Of a DNA stretch of 64,000 bases, positions 1-8,995 are shown in pieces. Made by a program: the position numbers and the translations under genes. The notes under the pieces are model-generated. The model was not told the DNA's origin. It saw only the letters and a program-made list of their open reading frames with translations, and made no database searches. This DNA is from Odoribacter sp. (GTDB taxonomy: Bacteria; Bacteroidota; Bacteroidia; Bacteroidales; Muribaculaceae). Each line of letters starts with the position of its first letter. Position 1 is the stretch's first letter. Where the stretch lies: assembly GCA_023663145.1 (NCBI GenBank), contig JAMPHZ010000013.1:1-64000 (forward strand), read 5' to 3'.

Positions 1-9
1 TAGATTGGT

Positions 10-59
10 AAAAAAGGCAACACGCCCCGGCTCCAAAACCACAGGAACCGGGGCGTGTT
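10..59 (-). terminator. Intrinsic terminator of the serpin gene
   Basis: A 12-bp GC-rich stem (19-30 with 48-59), extended by three more pairs after one mismatch, is followed on the minus strand by six T residues (10-15). It lies just past the serpin stop codon, so it fits a Rho-independent terminator for that gene. Confidence 0.85.
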
Positions 60-67
60 GTATATGA

Positions 68-1276
68 TCAGATATTGTTAACACGCCCCATAAGTAGAAT
101 CGCTCCGGTGCGAGCCTCCCTTACTATAAAAGTAAACGGGCGGTCAACAACAAAGGGGTGCTTCTCATTATCGGCACAACCCACTCCGCCTATTATGGTG
201 GCAGCCGTAATCTTCACACCCTCCTCATCAACATCTATGCGGGTCTTCTGCTTACCGCCTTGTATCATACCGGGCACCGAAGGCAATCCCATTCCCGACA
301 ACATAACATCGGAGTCCATTACGCCCAATTCACCGAGCAGCGGCGCTATATCCAGGTCAGTCATGATGCTGAATTTAGGCAATGACATCTCAAGATCATA
401 CAGAAATTGCATCGCCCTGCCGTCACTCAAGTCCTTATACAACTGATAATCTATCGGTTCGTCGCTCATTATCAACTCAAAAGTATAATCGATCGATTTA
501 TAGTATATCTTTGCATAAACTGCCCCGGCATATTCACAATAAGTGGCGTTTTCCTGCAGCCCATGCATCATATCAACCTCGACATCACCTTTTGTTCCAT
601 GAAACACTCCGGCTGTGGTTTTTGCCGGATCGAATTTATACATCCAGTTTGATTGGAAGTAAAGGGTATTTGACCAATAGAACTCTGACGTCGCAGACTC
701 TATTATATCAGGAATCACACCTTGTGTTGTATTTCTTACCCAAGAGTTGATCATATCCACCGCAGCCCGAGATCCGACAGCAAATGGAGTTACCGAGGCA
801 CCATAAAGCGTGGCCATCCGCGTTGTGAACAGATCTGACACCTCGTACTTATCACTATGCCACACAGCATTGGCTATTAGCAATTTACTCTTGGTTGACG
901 GGTGAGTGAGATAACTGATCTGCTTATTGTACAACGAGTTCAGATCACCAACGCTTGCCGCGCCAAGCCGTTCGGCTATGCGGTCGCCTGATTCATCATC
1001 CACACTGTTGGCCACCATGGCCACAGCAAAATTAAGACTCAATGGAGATATGCAGTAATTACCATCCTCATCTTGGGGAGCAAGAATCTTGCTATAAAAG
1101 AAGGCCGCCTCCGGCATGCTCTCGATTATAGACATTTCAGACGGTGCAGGTGTGAAAACATCAGTAGTCGGCACCGGATTCACCACATTATAGACCACAT
1201 CGATCCGCGGCTCGTCATTGCTCGTGCAGCTACTTAAGAAAAACAGAGATAAGAATAATTGAAACAGCTTTTTCAT
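68..1276 (-). CDS. Serpin family lipoprotein (serine/cysteine protease inhibitor)
   Basis: The 402-residue product has a lipoprotein signal (lipobox LSSC near residue 17), so it is probably anchored in the outer membrane or exposed on the surface. The rest is a full-length serpin fold: the hinge segment EGVKITAATIIGG near residue 352 precedes the reactive-centre loop, and the DRPF and IVREARTGAILLMGRV strands near the C terminus match the family signature. Serpins trap target proteases irreversibly through cleavage of this loop. In gut bacteria they are thought to neutralise host or microbial proteases, but the target here is unknown. The gene is monocistronic, with its own promoter and terminator. 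Confidence 0.93.
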   Translation of the reverse strand: MKKLFQLFLSLFFLSSCTSNDEPRIDVVYNVVNPVPTTDVFTPAPSEMSIIESMPEAAFFYSKILAPQDEDGNYCISPLSLNFAVAMVANSVDDESGDRIAERLGAASVGDLNSLYNKQISYLTHPSTKSKLLIANAVWHSDKYEVSDLFTTRMATLYGASVTPFAVGSRAAVDMINSWVRNTTQGVIPDIIESATSEFYWSNTLYFQSNWMYKFDPAKTTAGVFHGTKGDVEVDMMHGLQENATYCEYAGAVYAKIYYKSIDYTFELIMSDEPIDYQLYKDLSDGRAMQFLYDLEMSLPKFSIMTDLDIAPLLGELGVMDSDVMLSGMGLPSVPGMIQGGKQKTRIDVDEEGVKITAATIIGGVGCADNEKHPFVVDRPFTFIVREARTGAILLMGRVNNI

Positions 1277-1307
1277 AGTTTAAAAATTTGAGGTTGCTTT
1301 ATAAAAG

Positions 1308-1340
1308 CAAAGATACTCTGCACTTTAAACCACCTGCAAA
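1308..1340 (-). promoter_or_regulatory. Bacteroidetes-type promoter of the serpin gene
   Basis: On the minus strand a -33 TTTG (1337-1340) and a -7 TATCTTTG (1308-1315) are separated by 21 bases and lie 31 bases upstream of the serpin ATG. Both elements match the Bacteroidetes housekeeping consensus TTTG/TAnnTTTG. Confidence 0.75.
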
Positions 1341-1419
1341 TATTTTTAGTTAAAAATATTTAACAGACACAATCTTGCTAAAGTGTATATTTTTGCCCGC
1401 GTATTATACCAAAAAATCG

Positions 1420-1427
1420 TAACTTTG
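1420..1427 (+). promoter_or_regulatory. -7 promoter box of the six-gene epimerase operon
   Basis: TAACTTTG matches the Bacteroidetes -7 consensus and ends 16 bases before the epimerase ATG. A TTTG at 1392-1395 could be the -33 element, but the 24-base spacing is longer than usual. Confidence 0.6.
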
Positions 1428-1443
1428 TGAAAAATACAACGAC

Positions 1444-2469
1444 ATGGAACATAAAAAGACATTGCTCGTAGTAGGCGCCGGCGGATTCATCGGCGGATTC
1501 ATCGCCGCCGAAGCTCTACGACGCGGTTACGACACTTCAGTAGCCGTGCGCGCATCAACTTCCAGAAAATATCTCACATCTCCCGATCTCAAGTTCGTGG
1601 TTCTTGATTACGATGACCCAGACGCACTTGAGAAAAGCCTTATAGAGGCTCGACCTGAAAGCGGTCACTGGGACTACATCATATGGAATCTCGGGGCTAC
1701 CAAATGCGCCAATTTCAATGGCTTCAACCTGGTCAATTTCCTATATCCGCGCACATTCATCGAAATTCTCCGCCGCAACGATATGGTGCCGCAGAAGTTC
1801 CTGTACATGAGCTCACTCAGCGCTCTCGGACCGGCCGATGAGAAGGAATATACCCCTATAGATTCCACAACGATACCCAATCCCAACACCCGCTACGGTC
1901 TGTCAAAAATCAAGACTGAGACTTATCTTGAGACCTTACCCGATTTCCCATGGATCATATTCCGCCCAACCGGTGTCTACGGCCCTCATGAGAAAGACTA
2001 TCTGATGATGATCAAGTGCATTGACTCGCACTTCGACTTCGGCGTGGGATACCGCCGTCAGATGCTGTCATTCATCTATGTCGACGACCTCGTCGGAGCG
2101 ATGTTCGATGCCCTGGCATCCGAAGCCACACTACACCGCAAGTACATAATAAGCGAGCCGAAGGCATACACACAGAAAGAATTCCGGACTATGGTCGCCA
2201 AAGCGCTTGGAGGCAAGTGGGTGATTCCACTAAAGTTACCCCTCTGGGCTGTATATGCAGCATCAGCCGTGGCAGAAAAGATCGCCGCAGCCAAGCAACA
2301 GGCTTCCACCCTAAACCGCGACAAATACAAGATCATGAAACAACGCAACTGGGCCTGTGACGTGAGCGATGCCCAGCGCGACTTCGGCTTCAAGGTAAAC
2401 TACCCGCTCGATCGTGGCATCGCAGCCACCGTCAAAGCATATCTTGAAGAGAAAGGAGCCTCACGATGA
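1444..2469 (+). CDS. NAD-dependent epimerase/dehydratase family protein (extended SDR)
   Basis: 341 residues. The Rossmann nucleotide-binding motif GAGGFIGG is at residues 11-18 and the catalytic YGLSK (Tyr151, Lys155) follows a Ser124/Ser126 region, as in extended short-chain dehydrogenases of the nucleotide-sugar epimerase/dehydratase group. The substrate cannot be told from sequence. Possibilities include a sugar nucleotide, a flavonol-like ketone or a sterol-like substrate. It is the first gene of an operon whose members overlap by ATGA at nearly every junction: its TGA overlaps the ATG of the next gene at 2466-2469. Confidence 0.85.
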   Translation: MEHKKTLLVVGAGGFIGGFIAAEALRRGYDTSVAVRASTSRKYLTSPDLKFVVLDYDDPDALEKSLIEARPESGHWDYIIWNLGATKCANFNGFNLVNFLYPRTFIEILRRNDMVPQKFLYMSSLSALGPADEKEYTPIDSTTIPNPNTRYGLSKIKTETYLETLPDFPWIIFRPTGVYGPHEKDYLMMIKCIDSHFDFGVGYRRQMLSFIYVDDLVGAMFDALASEATLHRKYIISEPKAYTQKEFRTMVAKALGGKWVIPLKLPLWAVYAASAVAEKIAAAKQQASTLNRDKYKIMKQRNWACDVSDAQRDFGFKVNYPLDRGIAATVKAYLEEKGASR

Positions 2470-2747
2470 CCTCAACTCCCGGCCACCGAACACCATGGTG
2501 GTTCACCGCCCTGCTGATTATGACAGCCATTCCCATGGTGTGGCTGATGGGTTGCGCCGGCGCAGTACTGTCTGCAACCTATGATACTGACAGCGCGGCT
2601 CTAAACTGGTTTTATCCGATTTACATTGTGCTCTCAGGCGTATGTGCCTATCTTTGCTATCCGGACCGCCGGGCTTTGGCATGGATTCTTGAAGCGCTGA
2701 TGTGCCTGACTACCCTGTTATTACTATGGACATCGACGAATATGTAA
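2466..2747 (+). CDS. Small inner-membrane protein, function unknown
   Basis: 93 residues with three predicted hydrophobic segments (about residues 11-35, 45-65 and 70-90) and little soluble sequence. The start overlaps the epimerase stop by ATGA and the last ~20 codons overlap the start of the O-methyltransferase gene in another frame, so the three genes are translationally coupled. I recognise no family. The tight overlap on both sides argues that it is a real gene rather than a chance ORF. Confidence 0.6.
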   Translation: MTSTPGHRTPWWFTALLIMTAIPMVWLMGCAGAVLSATYDTDSAALNWFYPIYIVLSGVCAYLCYPDRRALAWILEALMCLTTLLLLWTSTNM

Positions 2748-3355
2748 CTCTCCACAGCGACGCTCAGCCTCCTGTGCTTGAGCGGCTTTACCGGCACACT
2801 CACCTTACACGCCTCTACCCGCGCATGTGCTGTGAACCCATACAGGGGCGCCTGCTGAAGATGCTCACATCAATGATCAAGCCGTTACACATCCTTGAGT
2901 TGGGCACATTCAGCGGATACTCAACACTCTGCTTCGCCGAAGGCATGCCTTCGGGTGCGGAAATACACACCGTTGAAATTGATGACGAAGCCGCCCCCGA
3001 ACTGGAAGAACTTTTCGCCGCATCCCCCCGTGGCAACGACATACACCTCCACATAGGCGACGCCCTCGCCGTGGTGCCTAAGATTTCCGACGTTCCATGG
3101 GACATGGTATATATAGATGCAAACAAACGCCAGTACGTCGACTATTACCTTATGATAAAGCCATTGATGGCTAACGGGGGATACATTCTCGCCGACAACA
3201 CCCTGTGGAGTGGCAAGGTGCTTGATCCCGTGGCAAATCATGATGCACAGACACGCGGCGTCGACGACTTCAACCGACTTGTGGCCACCGACACCGATGT
3301 TGAAAAAGTAATGATTCCGTTACGTGACGGTCTTACCCTCATCCGACTAAAATGA
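2726..3355 (+). CDS. Class I SAM-dependent O-methyltransferase (COMT/CCoAMT-like)
   Basis: About 209 residues from ATG 2726; an in-frame GTG at 2702 would add eight residues. The SAM-binding motif LELGTFSGYST, the acidic VEID of motif II and the WDMVYIDANKRQYVDYY segment with its metal-ligand Asp place it in the caffeoyl-CoA/catechol O-methyltransferase-like family. The substrate is unknown. Its start lies inside the preceding membrane-protein gene and its TGA overlaps the ATG of the next gene (3352-3355). Confidence 0.88.
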   Translation: MDIDEYVTLHSDAQPPVLERLYRHTHLTRLYPRMCCEPIQGRLLKMLTSMIKPLHILELGTFSGYSTLCFAEGMPSGAEIHTVEIDDEAAPELEELFAASPRGNDIHLHIGDALAVVPKISDVPWDMVYIDANKRQYVDYYLMIKPLMANGGYILADNTLWSGKVLDPVANHDAQTRGVDDFNRLVATDTDVEKVMIPLRDGLTLIRLK

Positions 3356-3885
3356 AAAAGAAAACTATATGGGACATGAAGCGTGCTTCGATCGAGCAGT
3401 TCAAGGAGGCTCCCAAAATGAGCCTCACGGTGGTGCTCGATAATGTACGCTCACTCAACAACATAGGCTCCATATTCCGCACATGCGACGCTTTTGCAGT
3501 AGAACGGCTGATAATGTGCGGTATCTCGCAGACTCCGCCATCACCCGAGATACACAAGACTGCCCTCGGCGCTGAGCTTTCTGTTGATTGGACTTACTAT
3601 CCGTCAACCATCGACGCTGTTAAAGCGTTGAAAGAAGCGGGTTACACCGTTTGCTGCCTTGAGCAGGTGATGGGATCGGTAATGCTTGACGAATTCAAGC
3701 CACAGCCTTCGCAGCGGTACGCTTTCGTGGCCGGCCATGAGGTAGACGGTGTGGCTCAGGAAGTGGTTGACACATGTGACCTATGCCTTGAGATTCCACA
3801 AAGCGGCACAAAACACTCACTCAATGTAGCCGTGTCGACCGGAATAGCCATATGGCACTTTTACGCTAATATTTTTCAAAGATGA
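3352..3885 (+). CDS. TrmH/SpoU-family RNA 2'-O-methyltransferase
   Basis: 177 residues covering the SPOUT domain with the three family motifs: NNIGSIFRTCDAF near residue 38, FVAGHEVDGV near residue 125, and the knot-forming EIPQSGTKHSLNVAVSTGIA near residue 145. It has no N-terminal substrate-binding extension, like the short TrmL/TrmH-type enzymes. It most likely methylates a ribose in tRNA or rRNA, but which position is not readable from the sequence. ATGA overlaps join it to both neighbours. Confidence 0.88.
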   Translation: MKKKTIWDMKRASIEQFKEAPKMSLTVVLDNVRSLNNIGSIFRTCDAFAVERLIMCGISQTPPSPEIHKTALGAELSVDWTYYPSTIDAVKALKEAGYTVCCLEQVMGSVMLDEFKPQPSQRYAFVAGHEVDGVAQEVVDTCDLCLEIPQSGTKHSLNVAVSTGIAIWHFYANIFQR

Positions 3886-4928
3886 GACACCGACGTTTTT
3901 ACAGCCTCCTTCTGGCCACGACTTTTATTTTTCTCCCAATGGTAAATTGCAGCAGTTCAACCACCGACACCACGCCTGCTGACCGAGAGGCCGCAGCTAC
4001 CACCGACACTACGCGACAAACCGTCATATATCCGGCTCCGTTAGTCAAGGGTGACAAAATCGCCATTGTCTCACCGGCCGGTCCAATCGACCGCAATATA
4101 GTGGATAATGCCGCCGCGGAAATTCGCCGCCGAGGGTTCACGCCGGTTGTGTACCCGCACACCTACGGTCGCCGCGGCTACCTGAGCGGCACGGCCGACG
4201 AGCGTTTCGCCGACCTTGAAGCCGCCCTGACAGACACCACGGTCAAAGCCATCCTTTGCAGCCGCGGAGGATACGGTGTGGTGCACAATCTTGACCGCCT
4301 CGCCACCCTCCCTCTGCGTGAGAATGCAAAATGGATTATCGGATTCAGCGATATTTCAGCTCTGCACGCTCTGATGTCAGCCAACAACATAGCATCCGTA
4401 CATTCATCAATGGCGAAAGCCATAATGCTCGGCGACAAGGATCCCAACAATGCAATTATTTTTGACATCCTCACCGGGAAAATGCCGACATATACCTTCA
4501 AACCATCTGAATTCAACCACACGGGCAGTGTGACCGGCCGACTTTTAGGCGGAAATCTCGCCGTGATAGCCGACTTGATCAACACACCGTTCGACATCAT
4601 CCGTCCCGGCACCATCCTGTTCATCGAGGACGTCTCCGAACCCATCTACAAGATAGAGAGAATTATATACCAGCTCAAGCTCAGTGGCGTGCTTGACCGG
4701 CTCAGCGGACTTATCATTGGACAGTTCACAGAATACAAACCCGACGGAGTGCATACGTCAATGGAAGAAATGATATCCAGGTTGGTAAAGGATTGTGACT
4801 TCCCGATAGCATTCGGCATACCGGTCGGACATGTTGACTATAACGTACCTCTCGTCGAATCATCACAGGCCTCACTTATTGTAACCCCTGAAAAAGTAAC
4901 TTTATCTCTATCTCCATTGAAACAATGA
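3882..4928 (+). CDS. LD-carboxypeptidase, peptidase family S66 (LdcA/MccF-like), secreted lipoprotein
   Basis: 348 residues with an N-terminal signal ending in a lipobox-like MVNC (Cys about residue 23) and a short Ser/Thr-rich linker. The S66 core follows: GDKIAIVSPAGPID, SRGGYG, the nucleophile region GFSDISALH, the Glu-bearing FIEDVSEP, and the C-terminal FGIPVGHVDYNVPL supplying the catalytic His. The family cleaves the L,D bond of the tetrapeptide stem during murein recycling. The cytoplasmic LdcA lacks a signal, so this enzyme probably acts in the periplasm. Confidence 0.87.
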   Translation: MRHRRFYSLLLATTFIFLPMVNCSSSTTDTTPADREAAATTDTTRQTVIYPAPLVKGDKIAIVSPAGPIDRNIVDNAAAEIRRRGFTPVVYPHTYGRRGYLSGTADERFADLEAALTDTTVKAILCSRGGYGVVHNLDRLATLPLRENAKWIIGFSDISALHALMSANNIASVHSSMAKAIMLGDKDPNNAIIFDILTGKMPTYTFKPSEFNHTGSVTGRLLGGNLAVIADLINTPFDIIRPGTILFIEDVSEPIYKIERIIYQLKLSGVLDRLSGLIIGQFTEYKPDGVHTSMEEMISRLVKDCDFPIAFGIPVGHVDYNVPLVESSQASLIVTPEKVTLSLSPLKQ

Positions 4929-5689
4929 AAGCATTACTCTACACACTGACACTCGCCTCGGCCCTGGTCACACTTACCTCATCGTCGCCGGTTGTGGTGG
5001 GCCACCGCGGCAGCGACATTGGAGTGGAAAGCTCCCGAGAGGCTCTTGAAGCCGGTGCCCGCCGAGGATACCCGTTTCTGGAAAGCGATGTCAAGGTGGC
5101 AGGTGACGGCACTTTCGTGCTGTGTCACGACGACTCCACAGGACGTCTCGGTGGCAGATGCACCGTTGCCTCGTCCACAATTGACCGATTACAAGCCGAC
5201 ACCCTCAAACAAATCCGTTGGGGACACCAATATACAGGGCAACTCGCAACTCTTGAGGATATGCTTATGATTTGCCGCCAATACGGCTGCCGTCCGCTCA
5301 TCGAACTCAAGTGGGCAACAGGTATAAATTCTAACGACACATCGGGAATTCCGCGACTGATCCAGTTCATAGACTCCATGGGCATGCGCGACCGATGCAT
5401 GATACTTACATCCATGAAGCCATGCCTCGAGTTTATCAGAAAAAATTATCCAGACGTGGAACTGCAACTTCTTGTACAGACCAAGGTAGATGAAAACTTC
5501 GATTGGTGTGTCGAGCACTCAATGGGTATTGACATCAGGCATGATGCCGTTACACCGGAAGTAGTGGAAAAGTTCCACGCCGCAGGCCTCCCCGTAAACG
5601 TATGGACTGTCAATGACCCGGCACGGTTCGAATACTTCCGTTCGATCGGTTGCGATTACATCACCACAGATTCCCTTCCCCCACTCTGA
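4925..5689 (+). CDS. Secreted glycerophosphodiester phosphodiesterase (GDPD) family protein
   Basis: 254 residues with a hydrophobic signal peptide over the first ~20 residues. The catalytic GHRGSDIGVESS segment, LESDVKVAGDGTFVLCHD, the Lys-bearing PLIELKW and the VNVWTVND C-terminal strand match the GDPD TIM barrel. It would hydrolyse glycerophosphodiesters to glycerol 3-phosphate and an alcohol in the periplasm. The usual HRG-PENT motif reads HRG-VESS here; the Glu is kept. It is the last gene of the operon, and its ATG overlaps the TGA of the LD-carboxypeptidase. Confidence 0.87.
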   Translation: MKALLYTLTLASALVTLTSSSPVVVGHRGSDIGVESSREALEAGARRGYPFLESDVKVAGDGTFVLCHDDSTGRLGGRCTVASSTIDRLQADTLKQIRWGHQYTGQLATLEDMLMICRQYGCRPLIELKWATGINSNDTSGIPRLIQFIDSMGMRDRCMILTSMKPCLEFIRKNYPDVELQLLVQTKVDENFDWCVEHSMGIDIRHDAVTPEVVEKFHAAGLPVNVWTVNDPARFEYFRSIGCDYITTDSLPPL

Positions 5690-5698
5690 AAAAAAGCA

Positions 5699-5753
5699 CA
5701 TTGTCCGCCGGCAAGCTGTCATGTACGACTTGCCGGTGGACAATGCGGTTTTT
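5699..5753 (+). terminator. Terminator of the epimerase-GDPD operon
   Basis: A 17-bp stem with one mismatch (5699-5715 with 5729-5745) is followed by CGG and five T residues. It sits 10 bases after the GDPD stop and between convergent genes, so it may also end panB transcripts. Confidence 0.85.
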
Positions 5754-5800
5754 CAACGATTCCGGGCTGACACGTGAATTAACGCCCCCCGGATTATATC

Positions 5801-6622
5801 TCAATATTGTTCAGTTTCCGACGGGAAAGTAACATCTTTCACATCTTTGACATAAGACGACACTGCATCGGTGATGGTATTCGCCAGATCTGCATAGCGG
5901 CGCAGGAACTTGGGAGAGAAGCCCTGGTTGATACCAAGCATATCCTGCAACACCAACACCTGGCCGTCACAGCCCGAACCCGCACCGATACCGATAGTGG
6001 GTATCGTAAGCATCTGAGACACCTTTGTAGCAAGCGCGGCCGGTATTTTCTCAAGCACAATGGCAAAGCAGCCGAGTTCCTGCAGCAACAACGCATCATC
6101 AATGAGCTTCTGGGCCTCAGCTTCCCCTTTCGCACGCACTCCATAAGTTCCGAATTTATTGATTGACTGCGGAGTCAGACCTAAGTGTCCCATTACCGGA
6201 ATACCGGCTGACAGGATACGTTCTATTGACTCGCGGATTTCGGCGCCACCCTCAATCTTCACAGCCTCGGCACCGCTCTCCTTCATAATGCGGATAGCCG
6301 AGTTGAGAGCCTCTATAGAATTGCCCTGATAAGAACCGAAAGGCATGTCACACACAACCAAGGCGCGCTTCACTCCATTGGTGACGCACTTGGCATGATA
6401 TATCATCTGGTCAAGGGTTATAGGTAGCGTGGTGGTGTTGCCGGCCATTACGTTAGAGGCAGAGTCGCCTACAAGAATGGCATCAATGCCCGCCTGGTCT
6501 ACGAGGGTAGCCATCGAATAATCGTACGAGGTGAGCATTGATATTTTCTCACCCCGCTGTTTCATCTCGCCAAAGCGCATGGTTGTCACTTTGCGGGTAT
6601 TGTCTACGGTATTTGTTGACAT
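5801..6622 (-). CDS. panB: 3-methyl-2-oxobutanoate hydroxymethyltransferase (ketopantoate hydroxymethyltransferase)
   Basis: 273 residues, the usual PanB length. Signature segments are [11 protein letters not shown], the [14 protein letters not shown] loop and EKIPAALA, and the metal-binding Asp and Glu positions are present. It transfers a hydroxymethyl group from methylenetetrahydrofolate to 2-oxoisovalerate, the first committed step of pantothenate and CoA synthesis. The gene stands alone, divergent from upp. A TAATTTTG -7 box lies 28 bases upstream. Confidence 0.96.
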   Translation of the reverse strand: MSTNTVDNTRKVTTMRFGEMKQRGEKISMLTSYDYSMATLVDQAGIDAILVGDSASNVMAGNTTTLPITLDQMIYHAKCVTNGVKRALVVCDMPFGSYQGNSIEALNSAIRIMKESGAEAVKIEGGAEIRESIERILSAGIPVMGHLGLTPQSINKFGTYGVRAKGEAEAQKLIDDALLLQELGCFAIVLEKIPAALATKVSQMLTIPTIGIGAGSGCDGQVLVLQDMLGINQGFSPKFLRRYADLANTITDAVSSYVKDVKDVTFPSETEQY

Positions 6623-6650
6623 AGCTTTTTATATGGTTAAAAATGCGATG

Positions 6651-6658
6651 CAAAATTA
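6651..6658 (-). promoter_or_regulatory. -7 promoter box of panB
   Basis: On the minus strand this reads TAATTTTG, the Bacteroidetes -7 consensus, 28 bases before the panB start. No convincing -33 TTTG was found at the expected distance. Confidence 0.5.
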
Positions 6659-6676
6659 AGCAAAATTTTAAAAACG

Positions 6677-6708
6677 TTGGGTAGTCTCGTCAAAAAAAGC
6701 TAATTTTG
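6677..6708 (+). promoter_or_regulatory. Promoter of upp
   Basis: TTG at 6677-6679 and TAATTTTG at 6701-6708 are 21 bases apart, matching the Bacteroidetes -33/-7 architecture. It is divergent from the panB promoter within a 141-bp spacer. Confidence 0.6.
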
Positions 6709-6763
6709 CAAAATTTTAGGCCGCCCGGTCGTTCTTCTATCAACCGTTAATTCTTTAGACCAA

Positions 6764-7414
6764 ATGAAAGTTATAAATTTTGCCGAGACCCCCTCGCTCA
6801 TGAGTCAATACCTGCTTGAGATGCGATCAAGCGAGATTCACAAAGATCCACTGCGCTTCCGTCGCAATCTTGAACGCACCGGTGAGATAATGGCTTATGA
6901 AATCAGCAAGACCCTCACCTATGAAACAGTCGACATTGAGACTCCTCTCGCCACAGCCCACTGCCAACGGGTCGCCGAGAATGTGGTGTTGGGCACTATT
7001 TTCCGGGCCGGTGTTCCTTTCCATCAAGGATTTCTGAATTTCTTCGATGGAGCACAGAACGCCTTTGTTTCAGCCTACCGCAAATATAAGGAAAAAGAAA
7101 ATTTTGATGTTTTCATCGAGTATCTGGCTACCCCGCGCCTCGAAGGCAAGACTCTTATTCTCACCGATCCGATGCTCGCCACCGGTGCATCAATGGACCT
7201 CAGCTACCGGGCATTGCTTACAAAAGGCACCCCGGCCAAAATACACATAGCATCGGTCATCGCGTCCCAGGCCGCCGTAGACTATATGAACGAGGTGATG
7301 CCGGCAGATGCCACTCTGTGGGTAGGGGTGATCGATCCCGAGATCAACGCCCATAGCTATATCGTTCCGGGGTTGGGCGATGCCGGAGACCTTGCCTACG
7401 GCATCAAGGAATAG
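6764..7414 (+). CDS. upp: Uracil phosphoribosyltransferase
   Basis: 216 residues. The PRPP-binding loop LILTDPMLATGASM and the uracil-binding C-terminal GLGDAGDLAYG are both present. The enzyme salvages uracil to UMP with PRPP. Its 3' end overlaps the end of the convergent YgjP-like gene by 11 bases. Confidence 0.95.
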   Translation: MKVINFAETPSLMSQYLLEMRSSEIHKDPLRFRRNLERTGEIMAYEISKTLTYETVDIETPLATAHCQRVAENVVLGTIFRAGVPFHQGFLNFFDGAQNAFVSAYRKYKEKENFDVFIEYLATPRLEGKTLILTDPMLATGASMDLSYRALLTKGTPAKIHIASVIASQAAVDYMNEVMPADATLWVGVIDPEINAHSYIVPGLGDAGDLAYGIKE

Positions 7415-8150
7415 GACTGGGCACCGTGTTATACAACTTGCGGTAGTGCCTCACAGGCGCGCCATGCAATTCGGCCCAACGCGTGTAGAAAGCTTCGGAG
7501 TGATCAAAATGATCAAGATGAGCCAACTCATGCGTCATGACTGCCCGGCGCATGTCACGCGGCATAAACAGCAGACGTCGCGACAGAGTTATCTCTCCGC
7601 GGCTGCTGCATGTGCCTAATTTTGTATTGTTACGCGAGATCTTTATCCCTGTAACACGCTGCAGCAACCTTTTGTCACTCGCTATCTGCCTCAGTTCGTC
7701 AACCAGCACCTTCTGACTCTTGGCATAGGCATACTTCTGTATCAGCTTTGCAATCACCGCCTCGTTACCGATCAAGCCGGCACGTGAAGGCGGGGTTACG
7801 ATACGCAACTCAGCCTTATCATCGGCGAGCACAGGATATGCTGACACATATCCCACACGCTCGCCGGCTGATTCCATTACCTTTATCCGCACTATATCGT
7901 TCTCGAAAATATAACCGTCATAATACATCGACGAAGGCGCGGCAACAGGTTTCATCGCCATTATATCAGGCATCATTCCATCAAGTATGACGTTAAAACT
8001 ATCGATGCTGAGCCCCGGCGGGATACATACATGCAGCACATCAGCTTTCCACCGGGCAGTGACACGCCGCGCAGTCTTAAGCACCCGCACATTCACATAA
8101 CCTGCAACCGGATGCATGAATTTCTGCGACGGCACTACCTTTATGACCAC
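7404..8150 (-). CDS. YgjP/SprT-like zinc metallopeptidase (DUF45)
   Basis: 248 residues. The C-terminal half carries the zinc motif MTHELAHLDHFDHSEAFY: HExxH plus a third His in the HSEAFY segment, typical of the YgjP-like WLM group. The N-terminal ~120 residues are a less conserved beta-rich region. The biological substrate of this family is not established. Its start overlaps the end of nadK by about 10 bases, so it is probably co-transcribed with nadK and the small ACT-like gene. Confidence 0.85.
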   Translation of the reverse strand: MVIKVVPSQKFMHPVAGYVNVRVLKTARRVTARWKADVLHVCIPPGLSIDSFNVILDGMMPDIMAMKPVAAPSSMYYDGYIFENDIVRIKVMESAGERVGYVSAYPVLADDKAELRIVTPPSRAGLIGNEAVIAKLIQKYAYAKSQKVLVDELRQIASDKRLLQRVTGIKISRNNTKLGTCSSRGEITLSRRLLFMPRDMRRAVMTHELAHLDHFDHSEAFYTRWAELHGAPVRHYRKLYNTVPSPIP

Positions 8151-8995
8151 GACAGTTTATTTCTGAGGGTTTGCGCGAAATTTGCACCGTCTGTCATCAT
8201 TACCTTTGTAACGAATGGAGCACGGCGCAGGGAGACAACAGTGCCGTTATCAACCGCATATGACCTGCCGTCGATCGCTATGCGGAACTGGCGCGAGCGG
8301 CCGTCACACACAAACTTGAGCACAGACGTGTCAGCAACCACAAGAGGGCGCATCGACAATGAATGGGCAGCATTGGGCGAAAGCACAAATACCGGGGCTG
8401 ATGGTTGGACTATAGGACCGCCCAACGACAGATTATAAGCCGTGCTACCCGTCGGAGTTGAGATAATGAGACCATCGGCACGGTAATCAGCCAATGGCAT
8501 GGAGTCAATCATTGCATTTATTTCAAGTATCGATGCTCCGTCACTTTTGCTTATGGCAATCTCATTAAGCGCGTAAGGCCAACCTCCAACACCTTCACAT
8601 TCCACAGCTATGAGCGAACGGTTCTCGACAGTGCAGGATCCCGAGGCAAGTATATGCGGCAACTGAGGCAGCTTCTCGACAGGCAGAGATGTCAGATATC
8701 CAAGATGGCCTGTATTCACACCCAATATGGGTATCTCCTTATCTCCAACCCAGGCCGACGTGCGCAGAAAAGAACCGTCGCCACCTATGCTGACCGCGAC
8801 ATCGGCGCTGAAGTCGGTTGCATCTGTGACACGCTTAACAGCTTCAAGGGCTGTCGGCATGAGATGCAGCAGATAATGGTATAGCTTGCTGTGCACAACA
8901 GCCTCCACCCCTGCCGCAGCAAGAGCCTTGAAAAACTCTTCTATGAAGCCAAGATATGCTTCCTGATGGCGGGAGCCATATACTGCGATTCTCAT
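8141..8995 (-). CDS. nadK: NAD kinase
   Basis: 284 residues. The NAD-kinase signature GGDGSFLR with the catalytic Asp, then GVNTGHLGYLTSLP, the NEI motif, the RADGLIISTPTGSTAYNLSLGGP block and LSPNAAHSLSMRPLV are all present. It phosphorylates NAD to NADP. The start codon overlaps the stop of the upstream ACT-like gene by ATGA (8992-8995), and the order pdxJ/ACT-like/nadK is shared with other Bacteroidales. Confidence 0.96.
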   Translation of the reverse strand: MRIAVYGSRHQEAYLGFIEEFFKALAAAGVEAVVHSKLYHYLLHLMPTALEAVKRVTDATDFSADVAVSIGGDGSFLRTSAWVGDKEIPILGVNTGHLGYLTSLPVEKLPQLPHILASGSCTVENRSLIAVECEGVGGWPYALNEIAISKSDGASILEINAMIDSMPLADYRADGLIISTPTGSTAYNLSLGGPIVQPSAPVFVLSPNAAHSLSMRPLVVADTSVLKFVCDGRSRQFRIAIDGRSYAVDNGTVVSLRRAPFVTKVMMTDGANFAQTLRNKLSWS

